From NCBI GenBank assembly GCA_965603365.1, contig CBFDCR010000034.1, positions 1-56,232 on the forward strand: a stretch of 56,232 bases of DNA, given 5' to 3'. Under the pieces are notes generated by a model that was not told where the DNA came from, did not search any database, and saw only the letters and a list, made by a program, of their open reading frames with translations. Of the stretch, positions 1 to 8,596 are shown one piece after another; positions within the stretch are counted from its first letter, which is position 1, and every line of letters begins with the position of its first letter. Origin of the DNA: JAHELQ01 sp965603365. GTDB lineage: Bacteria; Acidobacteriota; Aminicenantia; UBA2199. The position numbers and the translations under genes were made by a program.

Positions 1-66
1 TGAAGCAAATTAGCAATTCAGGGTACAAAGAAAACTTTGATGGGAAATCTAGGAGTCTCTTTACCC

Positions 67-96
67 TTGCCTTTTTATGACAAAATCGGTTATAAT
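67..96 (+). promoter_or_regulatory. sigma70-type promoter for the aldo/keto reductase gene
   Basis: TTGCCT at 67-72 and a perfect TATAAT at 91-96 are separated by 18 nt. The predicted start of transcription near 103 leaves a 27-nt leader holding the GGAGGA ribosome site before the ATG at 130. Seen by eye only. Confidence 0.5.
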
Positions 97-129
97 TTAA
101 CACCATCAAAGGCAGAACATGGAGGAAAC

Positions 130-1341
130 ATGAAGAACGTAAATTCCAAACGTATTGATTATAGTCGAAGGGGCTTTATTAAAAAGAGCGTTGCCGGATT
201 GGCCGGGGCTGCCGCACTGCCGTCGGTGTTGGTATCGCAGGAAAAAAAGAGCACATTTGTTTACCGTACTCTGGGTAAAACCGGTATCAAGCTGCCTATT
301 GTCAGTATGGGGGTGATGAATGCCGATAATCCCAACCTGGTACGGGCCGCCCTGGATGCCGGTATTGTGCACCTGGATACCGCCCATGTGTACCAGCGGG
401 GCCGCAACGAAGAGATGGTCGGTCAGGTCATCAAAGGCCGGAAGCGGGATTCCTTTGTGCTGGGGACCAAGGTCGTGCCCGAGCACCGGGACCGGAAAAC
501 CGGGCTCTTCACGGGGGAGACCAAAGCCGGGCCCTTTATCGAGAACTTCGAGACCAGTCTCAAGCGGTTGCAGGTAAATTATGTGGATATCCTCTACATG
601 CACAATGTGAGCCGCCGGGAAGCGGCCTTATTCGAACCCATCATGGCGGCCATGCAGCAGTTAAAAAAGCAGGGGAAGGCCCGTTTTATCGGTGTGACCA
701 CCCACCGAAACGAACCGGAAGTGATTCAGGCGGTGACCGACAGCAAAGTCTACGACGTGGTGCTGACCGCCTACAATTTCCGCCAACCCCACCGGGACGA
801 AGTCAAAGCCGCCATTGCCCGGGCTGCCGGAGCCGGCATCGGCATCGTGGCCATGAAGACCCAGGCCGGGGTGTACTGGGACCGGGAACGACAGCACCCC
901 ATTAACATGAAGGCGGCTTTGAAGTGGGTGTTGCTGGATAAAAATGTGTCTACGGCGATTCCCGGTTTTACCGCCTTTGACCAGATAGATTTAGACCTGT
1001 CCGTAATGGAAGATTTAACCCTGACCCCCCAGGAAAAAACGGATTTGCAGCCCCGCGGAGAATCCACTCTGGCGGGGCTATACTGCCAGCAGTGTGGGAA
1101 ATGTGTGGCCCAGTGCCGCCGACATTTCGATATCCCCACCCTGATGCGCAGTTACATGTACGCCTATGGTTACCGAAACCTGGAGGTCGCCCGGCAGACG
1201 TTAGACTCTCTGGAGCCTTCCCCCATCGACTGTCGGGATTGCCGTACCTGTGTGGTTCGCTGCACCATGGGTTTTGATGTGCGGCAGCGGGTACTGGATA
1301 TTGCCCGTCTGAAAGATGTGCCGGAGGAGTTCCTGGCTTAG
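130..1341 (+). CDS. Tat-exported aldo/keto reductase with C-terminal ferredoxin-type iron-sulfur motifs
   Basis: Predicted NAD(P)H-dependent oxidoreductase exported folded by the Tat pathway. The ATG at 130 is chosen because GGAGGA lies just upstream and it places a twin-arginine motif SRRGF at residues 12-16 followed by an Ala-rich hydrophobic stretch. The aldo/keto reductase barrel covers about residues 43-320, with the expected Asp83, Tyr88 and Lys114. The C-terminal 80 residues hold two cysteine clusters (CQQCGKCVAQC and CRDCRTCVVRC), each able to bind a 4Fe-4S cluster, as in the AKR/ferredoxin fusions common in anaerobes. An upstream in-frame ATG at 37 lacks a ribosome site and would bury the Tat motif. 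The substrate cannot be told. The gene begins a short plus-strand run with the two genes that follow. Confidence 0.85.
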   Translation: MKNVNSKRIDYSRRGFIKKSVAGLAGAAALPSVLVSQEKKSTFVYRTLGKTGIKLPIVSMGVMNADNPNLVRAALDAGIVHLDTAHVYQRGRNEEMVGQVIKGRKRDSFVLGTKVVPEHRDRKTGLFTGETKAGPFIENFETSLKRLQVNYVDILYMHNVSRREAALFEPIMAAMQQLKKQGKARFIGVTTHRNEPEVIQAVTDSKVYDVVLTAYNFRQPHRDEVKAAIARAAGAGIGIVAMKTQAGVYWDRERQHPINMKAALKWVLLDKNVSTAIPGFTAFDQIDLDLSVMEDLTLTPQEKTDLQPRGESTLAGLYCQQCGKCVAQCRRHFDIPTLMRSYMYAYGYRNLEVARQTLDSLEPSPIDCRDCRTCVVRCTMGFDVRQRVLDIARLKDVPEEFLA

Positions 1342-1384
1342 AACAAAGCTCAGAATTCTTCGCAGTAAATTAGGGAGTATCAAT

Positions 1385-2278
1385 ATGAGAAAAAGTGTTT
1401 TATTTATAATGATAATCATGGTAACAGTACCGATGTCGATCTTTTCGACTGTGGAGATGACCGGTATTTTTCCCGAAATGGAGGGTTGGGCCGCTAAGGG
1501 AAAAGCCGAAACCTATACTCCCGACAACCTGTACGAATACATTAACGGTGCAGCCGAGGTCTTCTTGAGTTACGACTTCCAGAAACTGGCGACCTTGACC
1601 TACGAGAATAAGCAAAAAAACTCTTTTACGGTCGATGTGTACCGGCACAGCAGCGGAAGCAACGGCTTCGGCATCTACAGCCAGGAACGGCCCGCCCAGG
1701 GTGAGTTTCTGACCATCGGCACCGAAGGATATTATGAGAATGGCGTTCTCAATTTTTTCAAGAATCTTTACTATGTCAAGATCAGCGGCTTTGATCTGGG
1801 GGAGAACGATCGGGCCGTTTTAACCGAAGTCGCCCGCATGATCGCCGGGAAACTGGAAGGCCAATCCGCATTTCCGCCGGTATTGCACTGTTTCCCCCCG
1901 AAGAGTAAGGTCGCCCATTCCGAGAGTTATACCGCCCAGAATTTTCTGGGTCACAGTTTTCTCCATTCCGCCTTTACCGCAGATTATACGGTTAATGAAC
2001 AGAAAGTTCAGGTCTTCATCATGGAGACAGAGGATGAGACAGAGGCCGGCAATATTGTCAAGAATTACCGGGATTTTGTCGAAAAGAAGGGCATCGAGGT
2101 GACGGACAGTGACGGGGTGGTCAGGTTTTCCGACCCCTATTACCGCAGCAGCGGCCTCATGAACATGAAGCGGAGCGGCCGCTATGTGTGGGGGCTCTTT
2201 CATGCAGACCGGAAACTGGCGGATTCCCTTATCGAGGCAATCGGGCAGAATCTTAAGAAGAGTCAATTGATTAAATAA
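1385..2278 (+). CDS. exported DUF6599-like protein
   Basis: Protein of 297 residues with an N-terminal hydrophobic signal segment (residues about 3-22), so probably periplasmic. The motif YTPDNLYEYINGAAE near residues 40-55 and the general pattern recall the DUF6599 family, whose function is not known; the assignment is from memory of the family. The start at 1385 follows an AGGGAG site; longer in-frame starts overlap the end of the reductase gene and lack such a site. It lies 43 nt after the reductase and 52 nt before the metallo-hydrolase, so the three may be co-transcribed. Confidence 0.65.
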   Translation: MRKSVLFIMIIMVTVPMSIFSTVEMTGIFPEMEGWAAKGKAETYTPDNLYEYINGAAEVFLSYDFQKLATLTYENKQKNSFTVDVYRHSSGSNGFGIYSQERPAQGEFLTIGTEGYYENGVLNFFKNLYYVKISGFDLGENDRAVLTEVARMIAGKLEGQSAFPPVLHCFPPKSKVAHSESYTAQNFLGHSFLHSAFTADYTVNEQKVQVFIMETEDETEAGNIVKNYRDFVEKKGIEVTDSDGVVRFSDPYYRSSGLMNMKRSGRYVWGLFHADRKLADSLIEAIGQNLKKSQLIK

Positions 2279-2330
2279 AAAGTTTCGCCAAAAAGGTGGC
2301 AATCAACCCCACCGTTGTTAGGAAGTCTAT

Positions 2331-3350
2331 ATGGTTATAAAAAAGATCATCCTGGTTGGTGTGGTATTGGGTTGGGTCGGCTGTGCCGCAGTAACCCCAC
2401 CCCCTCAGGTTACGGCCTTAGCCGGGGGAATCCCCAAAAACTGTCTGGATAAGACCCATATTGTGTTGTTGGGTACGGGTACGCCCAATACCGATCCCCA
2501 CAGGCACGGCCCGTCGCTGGCCATTGTGGTTAAAGGAAAGCCTTACATCGTCGACTGCGGTCCCGGGTTGGTGCGCCGGGCTGCCGCTGCCTATCGTGCC
2601 GGGGTAACCGCCTTGAGGGTGAAGGATCTGAAAACGGCGTTCATTACCCATCTCCATTCCGACCATACGGTCGGCTATCCCGATCTGATTTTTTCCCCCT
2701 GGGTAATGGGCAGGGACGAGCCGCTGAAGGTCTACGGCACGCCGGGTACGGTGGCCATGACCCGGCACTTGCTGGAAGCCTACCGGGAGGATATCCGGGT
2801 GAGGCTTAACGGGCTGGAACCGGCCACCGCCGAGGGGTACAAGGTGGAGGCCGTGGACTGCCGACCGGGGCTGATTTACGAAGATCAAAATGTCAAAGTC
2901 CGGGCTTTTGCCGCCCGTCACGGCGCCTGGAAACATGCCTTCGGTTTCTATTTTGTCACCCCCGAGGTAAAGATCTGTGTCTCCGGCGATACGACACCCT
3001 ATCCGGAAATGGTGGACAATTACCGGGGCTGCGATATCTTGATTCACGAAGTCTATTGCCAGAAAGGATTTGAGGCCCGTCCTCCGAAGTGGCAGGCCTA
3101 CCATGCCGCCAGTCACACCTCGGCGGTGGAGCTGGGCAAGATTGCCGCCCTGCTGCAGCCCCGGCTGCTGGTACTCGTCCACCAACTGTTGTGGAGCGGT
3201 ACGGAAGAGCAACTGCTGGCAGAGATCCGCCAACATTTTGACGGCCCGATCCTCTACGGCCGCGACCTCACCTTCATCGGCCTCCCCCCCAACTTCTCCT
3301 CCGGCGATCGTGAAACGTCTAATTTCGTGATTTTATCATTACCGCAATAG
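2331..3350 (+). CDS. metallo-beta-lactamase-fold hydrolase, probable lipoprotein
   Basis: Member of the MBL fold with the zinc-binding motif H107-x-H109-x-D111-H112. Further likely metal ligands lie in the downstream SGDT and VHQLLW segments. The layout is closest to the RNase Z-like/phosphodiesterase branch rather than to antibiotic-hydrolysing enzymes. The N-terminus has a hydrophobic stretch ending in VGC-A near residue 18, a passable but not ideal lipobox, so the protein is probably a periplasm-facing lipoprotein; an exported enzyme would not be a tRNA nuclease. The substrate is unknown. A strong hairpin terminator follows about 145 nt downstream. Confidence 0.8.
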   Translation: MVIKKIILVGVVLGWVGCAAVTPPPQVTALAGGIPKNCLDKTHIVLLGTGTPNTDPHRHGPSLAIVVKGKPYIVDCGPGLVRRAAAAYRAGVTALRVKDLKTAFITHLHSDHTVGYPDLIFSPWVMGRDEPLKVYGTPGTVAMTRHLLEAYREDIRVRLNGLEPATAEGYKVEAVDCRPGLIYEDQNVKVRAFAARHGAWKHAFGFYFVTPEVKICVSGDTTPYPEMVDNYRGCDILIHEVYCQKGFEARPPKWQAYHAASHTSAVELGKIAALLQPRLLVLVHQLLWSGTEEQLLAEIRQHFDGPILYGRDLTFIGLPPNFSSGDRETSNFVILSLPQ

Positions 3351-3494
3351 ACCGATTTCCGGATTCCTTAAAATATTAGCTATTATAAACTAATTTGATG
3401 CAGCCAATAATTCATCGAAGGTCGAGGAGAAGAAGTGTCAATTTATAAAGTAAGACCTTTGGGATCTGTTTGACGTACATTGTTTGGAAAAAAA

Positions 3495-3528
3495 TTGTCC
3501 CGATTTGCCCATCGGGGCGAAATTTTTT
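3495..3528 (+). terminator. rho-independent terminator
   Basis: A 10-bp stem (3495-3504 paired with 3511-3520, including G-T pairs) closes a 6-nt loop and is followed by AATTTTTT at 3521-3528. It ends the plus-strand run 130-3350 and isolates it from the hydrolase gene downstream. Confidence 0.75.
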
Positions 3529-3585
3529 AGTAGTTATATTACTTTTATAAATGTAGAGGCAAATTGGCTATCACCAAGGAGTAAT

Positions 3586-3645
3586 ATGATGCGTAAAATT
3601 GTTTTGTTTGTATTCATTTTAATTATCCTTCTTATTGGTTGGTAA
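3586..3645 (+). CDS. 19-residue hydrophobic leader-like peptide
   Basis: Very short ORF MMRKIVLFVFILIILLIGW with a strong AAGGAG ribosome site 5 nt upstream, ending 10 nt before the start of the exported hydrolase. It reads as a minimal single membrane segment with a basic N-terminus. It could be a real micropeptide, a translation-coupling leader for the next gene, or the remnant of a signal peptide. It is too short for homology; the case for translation rests on the ribosome site and codon order alone. Confidence 0.4.
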   Translation: MMRKIVLFVFILIILLIGW

Positions 3646-3655
3646 AAAGGAGTCA

Positions 3656-5896
3656 ATGGTGAGGGGCCGAAACGCATATTGGTTGATTTTAATCGGGATT
3701 TGTAGTTTTTGGGGAGCCGCACTCTGCTTAAATGCCGATCAGGAGGAAGTGGTTCTCAAATATGGGTTAAATGAAGGCGATGTGCTGACCTATCGGCAGG
3801 TTTTTGAAGAGCAGAGCCAGGTTGTAAAGGACAAAAAGGAGACGGTACACCTGCAAATGGAGTGGACGGTGAAGGCGGCGGTGGTGGCGGTCAACGGTCA
3901 AATCTACCACCTGGCGATCCAGACCAACCGTCAAGGGGCGGAAATAAAGAACCGAAAAGCCGCTGAAAGGGCGTTGGGTAAAGGGGTCGTCCACAACCTG
4001 GAAAAAACCTTAACCGCCGCACCTCCGGTATTGTCCTTTTATTTAGTGGTGGATGTCCATGGGAAAATTTTAAATAATGTGTATTTCCTCAACGAACTGA
4101 CCTCCCCCTTCATTATGCTCATGGCCCGGCTGTTTCAACTGCCGGAGGAGCCGGTACGGCCCGGTAAATCCTATACCTGGCAGGATGAGTACGGGTTAAA
4201 GATCGCCTTCAAGGGTGAAAAGAAATTAAAAGGCAAGACTTGCCGCTGGTTAAAGGCCAACGGCCCGGGCAGTGTTGTGGGCAGCCTGTTGATAGATAAG
4301 GAAAGCCATATCCCCTTACAGATGGTTTTCTCCGGTCACTACAGTTTCTATCATCGGCAAAGCAGAGAGAAGCTCTCTCTACAGTTGGTGAAGCGAGAGA
4401 ATCGTTCTCTATCCAGGATGATTGCAGACCCTCAATTGGCTCAGGCACTGTTAAGGGCTGCTGTGAATGGGGAGAATATTCGGATGCTGGCAGATACCGT
4501 CAGGGGTTTCTTGAAAGATCCGGACGAAACGGTTCGGAAGATGGCTGCGGCCTACTGCAGCCGGCGTGGGCTTCCGGTTGACTTTAATTGTGAGGAGTAT
4601 CTGCGATCGGATAACGCCGTTGTCCGCTTTAATATCGCCAAAGCCTTGTTTAGATTTCAGAACCAGGTGGGCCCCATGGAAACATTGGCTGCCGATCCCA
4701 ATCCCCATCTCCGCTGCCGGGCCCAAAACTTCTTAACCTACAGCTCACACCGGGTCGAAGAGGCGGATCGAAAGTTGCTGGAAGCGATGCAGACATATGT
4801 CTATGGCGGCGGCCCGGACATTTTAAGCGCCGACATCGACAAGGTCAGAGATTTAATGAAATTTGTCAAACCTGCCAATAACTGGAGCGGTGGCGCCCGG
4901 CGGTTCTTTGCCGAGGTGGAAGTGGGGGAAAAGAAAGTTCGCCAACCCTATTTTGTTCATTTGCCGGAAGATTACGACCCCCTGGAATCGTATCCGGTCA
5001 TCATCTTCCTGGGCGGCGGAGGCGGCAGGGGGGATTTTACCTTCCTGTCGGTGTGCCGGATACTTAAACAGGCGGGGCTGTTGGATGGATATATATTGCT
5101 TGTCCCCCAGGCGCAGGGCAGATGGTGGGAGCGGGAGCGGGAGATCTTGTTCCGGCAAGTGTTTGGCCAGATGCTGCGGCGTTTCAGTATCGATACCGAC
5201 CGGGTTTATCTGTCCGGTTCTTCCAACGGCGGCACCGGCACCTACTATTACAGCGTTCACGATCCCCAGCGGTTTCCGGCTGTTTTTTCCGTCATGGGTT
5301 TTCCCTTTGTCAAGAATGAGCCGCCGATCTCCCAGGATGATATGCAGATGCTCGATAATCTCAAGAATACCGCGGTGTTCCTGATTCACGGCGATCAGGA
5401 TGAAGAGGTCGATGTGAAGGGTGATCGCTTCGCCTCCGGGTATCTGCGCCAAAAGGGGTATACGGTTAAGTACGAAGAGTTAAAGGGAAGGGGACACGAT
5501 ATTCGCCTCTCCGAAGTCGGCGCCCAATTGGATCAGTGGTTCATTGGGCATTCCAGGGTGCCAGATCCTCCTATTGTAACCTTTAGAATGAACAGTCCCC
5601 TGTACCGGCAGAGTTTCTGGCTGCGAATCGATCAAGAAAAGAAACTCCCTGCCGAAGTCTCCGGCCAAATCAAGGGGAATTCCGTCCATATCGAGGCGTC
5701 GAATATCCAGTTGTTAACGGTTTTCCTGAATCGGCATCTGGTGGATCTTTCTCGGAAGGTGACCATCAGGCTCAACGGCAAAAAGGTGTATGATGAGATC
5801 CCCCAGCCTGATGTACGGACTTTGCTCCAGACGGCCCGCCAAAACCTCGACCCCCGCCTGGCATACAGTGTCTCCCTCCCCTTTAGTATACAATAA
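3656..5896 (+). CDS. exported alpha/beta hydrolase (PHB-depolymerase-like esterase) with long N-terminal region
   Basis: Protein of 746 residues. A signal segment spans residues about 6-24. The next 240 residues are of unknown fold, followed by an alpha-helical part (about 250-390) that looks HEAT-like. An alpha/beta hydrolase domain lies at about 420-620, with nucleophile Ser523 in GSSNGG, likely Asp582 in HGDQDEEV and His614 in GRGHD. The order resembles feruloyl-esterase/depolymerase-type secreted hydrolases. About 130 residues follow the hydrolase domain. The start at 3656 is fixed by AAAAGGAG immediately upstream; an in-frame ATG at 3635 lies inside the leader-like ORF. The substrate is not predictable from sequence. 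Confidence 0.8.
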   Translation: MVRGRNAYWLILIGICSFWGAALCLNADQEEVVLKYGLNEGDVLTYRQVFEEQSQVVKDKKETVHLQMEWTVKAAVVAVNGQIYHLAIQTNRQGAEIKNRKAAERALGKGVVHNLEKTLTAAPPVLSFYLVVDVHGKILNNVYFLNELTSPFIMLMARLFQLPEEPVRPGKSYTWQDEYGLKIAFKGEKKLKGKTCRWLKANGPGSVVGSLLIDKESHIPLQMVFSGHYSFYHRQSREKLSLQLVKRENRSLSRMIADPQLAQALLRAAVNGENIRMLADTVRGFLKDPDETVRKMAAAYCSRRGLPVDFNCEEYLRSDNAVVRFNIAKALFRFQNQVGPMETLAADPNPHLRCRAQNFLTYSSHRVEEADRKLLEAMQTYVYGGGPDILSADIDKVRDLMKFVKPANNWSGGARRFFAEVEVGEKKVRQPYFVHLPEDYDPLESYPVIIFLGGGGGRGDFTFLSVCRILKQAGLLDGYILLVPQAQGRWWEREREILFRQVFGQMLRRFSIDTDRVYLSGSSNGGTGTYYYSVHDPQRFPAVFSVMGFPFVKNEPPISQDDMQMLDNLKNTAVFLIHGDQDEEVDVKGDRFASGYLRQKGYTVKYEELKGRGHDIRLSEVGAQLDQWFIGHSRVPDPPIVTFRMNSPLYRQSFWLRIDQEKKLPAEVSGQIKGNSVHIEASNIQLLTVFLNRHLVDLSRKVTIRLNGKKVYDEIPQPDVRTLLQTARQNLDPRLAYSVSLPFSIQ

Positions 5897-5910
5897 AAAT
5901 AGATTGGTTC

Positions 5911-5939
5911 GTAGGGGACGCAAAATCTTGCGCCCCCTG
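5911..5939. repeat. REP-like hairpin element
   Basis: A GTAGGGG start, inner stem CGCAA/TTGCG and outer GGGG/CCCC with one bulged A form an imperfect hairpin directly after the hydrolase gene. Elements with this GTAGGGG...CGCCCC form are scattered through many bacterial genomes. There is no T-run, so it is not a classical terminator. Confidence 0.4.
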
Positions 5940-5994
5940 CCAACCTGCCCTCTTTCCCTCCATTACCTTTGCATTTACCATTGACTTGCGGGAC

Positions 5995-6029
5995 AATTAT
6001 GCATTTTACATTATGCAAAATGCATAATT
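5995..6029. repeat. 13-bp perfect inverted repeat
   Basis: AATTATGCATTTT at 5995-6007 and its exact complement at 6017-6029 enclose a 9-nt loop. The stem is AT-rich with no T-run behind it. It lies in the 268-nt gap before the gene at 6165 and might be a binding site or mRNA-stabilising hairpin. No role can be assigned. Confidence 0.5.
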
Positions 6030-6164
6030 CGGAACCGTACAGCGGGGTATCACCAGCCTACTGCACAAGATGCCGCTGTTGGGAACGATTTGCGCTTCTA
6101 TTATGTTGATATTTTTACTTTTTTAGGACATTATATTTTAATATGCGGCTTAAGGAGGTGTGTG

Positions 6165-6464
6165 ATGAAGGCAGGATTGCTCTTGACCGGGGATGGGGCG
6201 TTGATCTATTTGACCTCCCACAGGTCTTTTGTGGATGAGGATCTCATAAAAAAATTTGAGGCCAAAGGTATTACCAAGTTTATTGCCTACGAAATTCCGG
6301 CCGAAGAGGCCCGGAAACGATACGGTAAACATTTTGACATCGTGGTTCAAGATTTAAAGGAATCCAATGATCTGAGGATACTGGATTATACCGGCTGCCG
6401 GGCCTTTAAAATGTTCTCCTTCAAAGAGTTGGGCGAGCCCTACATGTATGAGAAGGAGGAATAG
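6165..6464 (+). CDS. small conserved-looking cytoplasmic protein of unknown function
   Basis: 99 residues, no signal or membrane segment. The ATG at 6165 is preceded by AAGGAGGTGTG, a near-perfect ribosome site, which is the main support for the gene; longer in-frame starts lack one. The composition is that of a compact alpha/beta protein. I do not recognise the family. It stands alone between the hydrolase gene and the sigma-factor operon. Confidence 0.65.
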   Translation: MKAGLLLTGDGALIYLTSHRSFVDEDLIKKFEAKGITKFIAYEIPAEEARKRYGKHFDIVVQDLKESNDLRILDYTGCRAFKMFSFKELGEPYMYEKEE

Positions 6465-6603
6465 ATCGCAAGTGGGCGGGGGTGGGGACGATGTAGGTGT
6501 TGTTGCCTGTTGACACTCCTGGTCCAGTTGATGGTGACGGCGGTTCCCTTGTACCAGATAGTGCTTTTTTTAGGGTATCTTTCTATCCCTTTAGCCGCTT
6601 TAG

Positions 6604-6612
6604 TGGTATAAA
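6604..6612 (+). promoter_or_regulatory. candidate extended -10 promoter of the first sigma-factor operon
   Basis: TGG-TATAAA at 6604-6612 fits an extended -10 box placed 19 nt before the ATG at 6632. No convincing -35 box is visible, so the call is weak. Confidence 0.25.
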
Positions 6613-6631
6613 GGGTATGAAAGGTGATGGC

Positions 6632-7135
6632 ATGAGGATAAATAACGTAGATGCAGCAGAATTTTTAAGGCTCTTGCTTCCCGTTAAGAGGCACCTGTAC
6701 AATTTTATCCAGAAATCTTTGAGTTTCGCCGCCGATGCCGACGACGTTTACCAGGAGACCCTGCTTAAAGCCTTTAAATATTTTGGCTCATTTGATCGGA
6801 ACCGGAGCTTCAAGACCTGGATCTTCACCACCGCTCACAATCTACTGAGAGATCATTTCAGGAAGACGAAGCTCTTGCCCTCACTGCTGGAGTTGGGGGA
6901 GACAGCGGACTGTTCGCTGGCAAACCCGGCAGACCCCGAGGGGGTAACGGCAGACATTTACCGCCTGGCCCGGAAGTTAAAACCACGCCAGCGGACGGTA
7001 TTTTTTCTCTACTATTACAATGAATTCCAACTGTCGGAAATAACAAAAATAACCGGTTTAAGCAAAGCCAACATCAAATTTATGTTGCATCAGGCCCGTA
7101 GGGCCATCCAAAAAATTCTGGAGGTGAGGGAATGA
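6632..7135 (+). CDS. ECF-type RNA polymerase sigma factor
   Basis: 167-residue sigma-70 family protein with region 2 (about residues 10-80, including the ADDVYQETLLKAFKYF and FKTWIFTTAHNLLRDHF segments) and region 4 (about 115-165, LKPRQRTVFFLYYYNEF then a helix-turn-helix), joined by a short linker: the ECF plan. The start at 6632 is preferred because AAAGGTGA lies 6 nt upstream; earlier in-frame starts have no spaced ribosome site. It overlaps the next gene by 4 nt, the usual coupling with an anti-sigma factor. Which genes it controls is unknown; the three downstream genes are the obvious first candidates. Confidence 0.9.
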   Translation: MRINNVDAAEFLRLLLPVKRHLYNFIQKSLSFAADADDVYQETLLKAFKYFGSFDRNRSFKTWIFTTAHNLLRDHFRKTKLLPSLLELGETADCSLANPADPEGVTADIYRLARKLKPRQRTVFFLYYYNEFQLSEITKITGLSKANIKFMLHQARRAIQKILEVRE

Positions 7136-7500
7136 AGACAACAGCCCTGGATCGAGAGATTAAAAAGAGGGTGCAGGCCCTGGAGAGTGACATCCCGCCA
7201 CGGTTGGAGCGGCAATTTTTGGAGAGCCTGCAGCGGAGCACACCGCTGCCCGCCAGGCCAAAGCCGAGGCTTCGGCTCCTTTACGGGGCCGCGGCGGCCG
7301 CGGCTGCCTGTGCGGCCGTGGTTTTTATCTGTCTATTTTTCTTTGGGCAGCGCACCGATACGCCATCAGAACCCACGCAGGTTGTGGTTCTTGCGCCCCG
7401 AGTCGAAGGGCAGGCGGCGGAGGCGTACATCTTCAGGGAGAAAGCCCCGGATATGACCATCATCTGGGTAGAAAAAAGAGAGACAGGAGGAGCATCATGA
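7132..7500 (+). CDS. single-pass membrane protein, candidate anti-sigma factor
   Basis: 122 residues: a charged cytoplasmic N-terminus (1-42), one membrane segment rich in Ala and Val (about 47-70), and a short periplasmic part. No zinc-binding HxxxCxxC motif is visible, so it would not be a ZAS-type anti-sigma factor. The role is inferred from its 4-nt overlaps with the sigma gene upstream and the TonB-domain gene downstream and from its topology. It may sense a periplasmic signal relayed by the TonB-domain protein. Confidence 0.6.
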   Translation: MKTTALDREIKKRVQALESDIPPRLERQFLESLQRSTPLPARPKPRLRLLYGAAAAAAACAAVVFICLFFFGQRTDTPSEPTQVVVLAPRVEGQAAEAYIFREKAPDMTIIWVEKRETGGAS

Positions 7501-8585
7501 AAAACATGGTAAAATTGTTGATGTTAACGATATGTCTGGTTTTCGGCGGTACTTTTGCTTCCCTTACCGCCTCGGAAGAAGATATTCTTGTATCTTTGCG
7601 GTTTTACCGGGGAGTAAGAGAGGCGGTAGAAGCGCCCGAAAATTTTGTCAGCGCCCACTATTTAAAAAAGAACGAAAACGAACCGGCCTTTTCCGATGAA
7701 GCGATATTGCAGGAAATGAAGACATTAAAGCGGGTCTTTAACCTGACCAATGTGCGGCTGAAATCCGCTGCCTACATGGCCCTGGGAACCGATCCGGAGG
7801 CGCAGCAGGCCGAGGTGAATTTAGCCAACGGTCGCGAAGTCAAGGGACGGTTGACTTTGATAGACAGGAAGAAGGGCCTCATCAGGGTCGAAGTTTTAGA
7901 TGGAAGCCGCCAGGGGCCAGCGCTGCTGGATACGGAGGCGGTCATGCCAAAAGGACAGAAAGCGGTGCTGGGTTTTGAAGACTCGGCCGGAAAGATCTAC
8001 TTCCTCTCATTTCAGTGGGAGATGAAGATCCCACAGCGTAACCGCCTGACATACCGGGTAGAACCGGAATATCCGACGAAGGCCCTGGAAGAAAGGCTTC
8101 AGGGTACGGTGGTGCTGAAGGCTGAGACGGATCGACAGGGAAATGTGGTCCATGTTATGGTGGTGGAGGATCATCCTGTCTTTACCCAGTCGGCGAAGGC
8201 TGCCTTAATGCAGTGGAAGTATGAACCGTATGTGATTGACGGGCAAGCCACGCCGGTTGCATTTACCGTGGCCTTTGATTTTCAACTCCGGCAGGGGTCC
8301 GTTGATAAGGGATCGGGCCGGTTAAAGCCCCGGCTTCTCCACCGGGTGAATCCGGCGTATCCCAATACGGCGCTGAAGGCCATGTTGAAGGGCACAGTAG
8401 TGGTGGAAGTAGAGATTGGCCCTGACGGCAGCGTCATCGACGCCAGGGTCCTCCGGGGGCATCCCTTGCTGAATGGCCCCGCCCTCAGAGCGGTGCGGCA
8501 GTGGAAATACGAGCCTAGCGAAGCCTTAGCCGATGGTAAAACCGTTAAAGTAACCGAGACCATCCGGTTCGAGTTGAAGTATTAA
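7497..8585 (+). CDS. exported protein with two tandem TonB C-terminal domains
   Basis: 362 residues with an N-terminal signal peptide (about 1-24), a 150-residue region of unknown fold, then two copies of the TonB C-terminal domain. Both copies show the pattern P-x-YP...ALE/K...G-TVV...V-x-V...HP...A-x-x-A-x-x-QWKYEP, at about residues 185-262 and 280-360. Classical TonB has one such domain, an N-terminal membrane anchor and a proline-rich spacer; the spacer is missing here. In animal-associated and anaerobic bacteria such proteins often stand beside M56/BlaR-type or ECF regulators, so a sensing or scaffold role is more likely than energy transfer. It overlaps the anti-sigma gene by 4 nt. Confidence 0.8.
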   Translation: MKNMVKLLMLTICLVFGGTFASLTASEEDILVSLRFYRGVREAVEAPENFVSAHYLKKNENEPAFSDEAILQEMKTLKRVFNLTNVRLKSAAYMALGTDPEAQQAEVNLANGREVKGRLTLIDRKKGLIRVEVLDGSRQGPALLDTEAVMPKGQKAVLGFEDSAGKIYFLSFQWEMKIPQRNRLTYRVEPEYPTKALEERLQGTVVLKAETDRQGNVVHVMVVEDHPVFTQSAKAALMQWKYEPYVIDGQATPVAFTVAFDFQLRQGSVDKGSGRLKPRLLHRVNPAYPNTALKAMLKGTVVVEVEIGPDGSVIDARVLRGHPLLNGPALRAVRQWKYEPSEALADGKTVKVTETIRFELKY

Positions 8586-8596
8586 AGTAGTAACGA

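Noticed and set aside
2418..3236. 272-codon minus-strand frame
   Set aside because: Lies entirely within the metallo-beta-lactamase-fold gene on the other strand; composition typical of an antisense frame in GC-rich DNA.
5995..6029. Rho-independent terminator
   Set aside because: The stem is AT-rich and no T-run follows on either strand.
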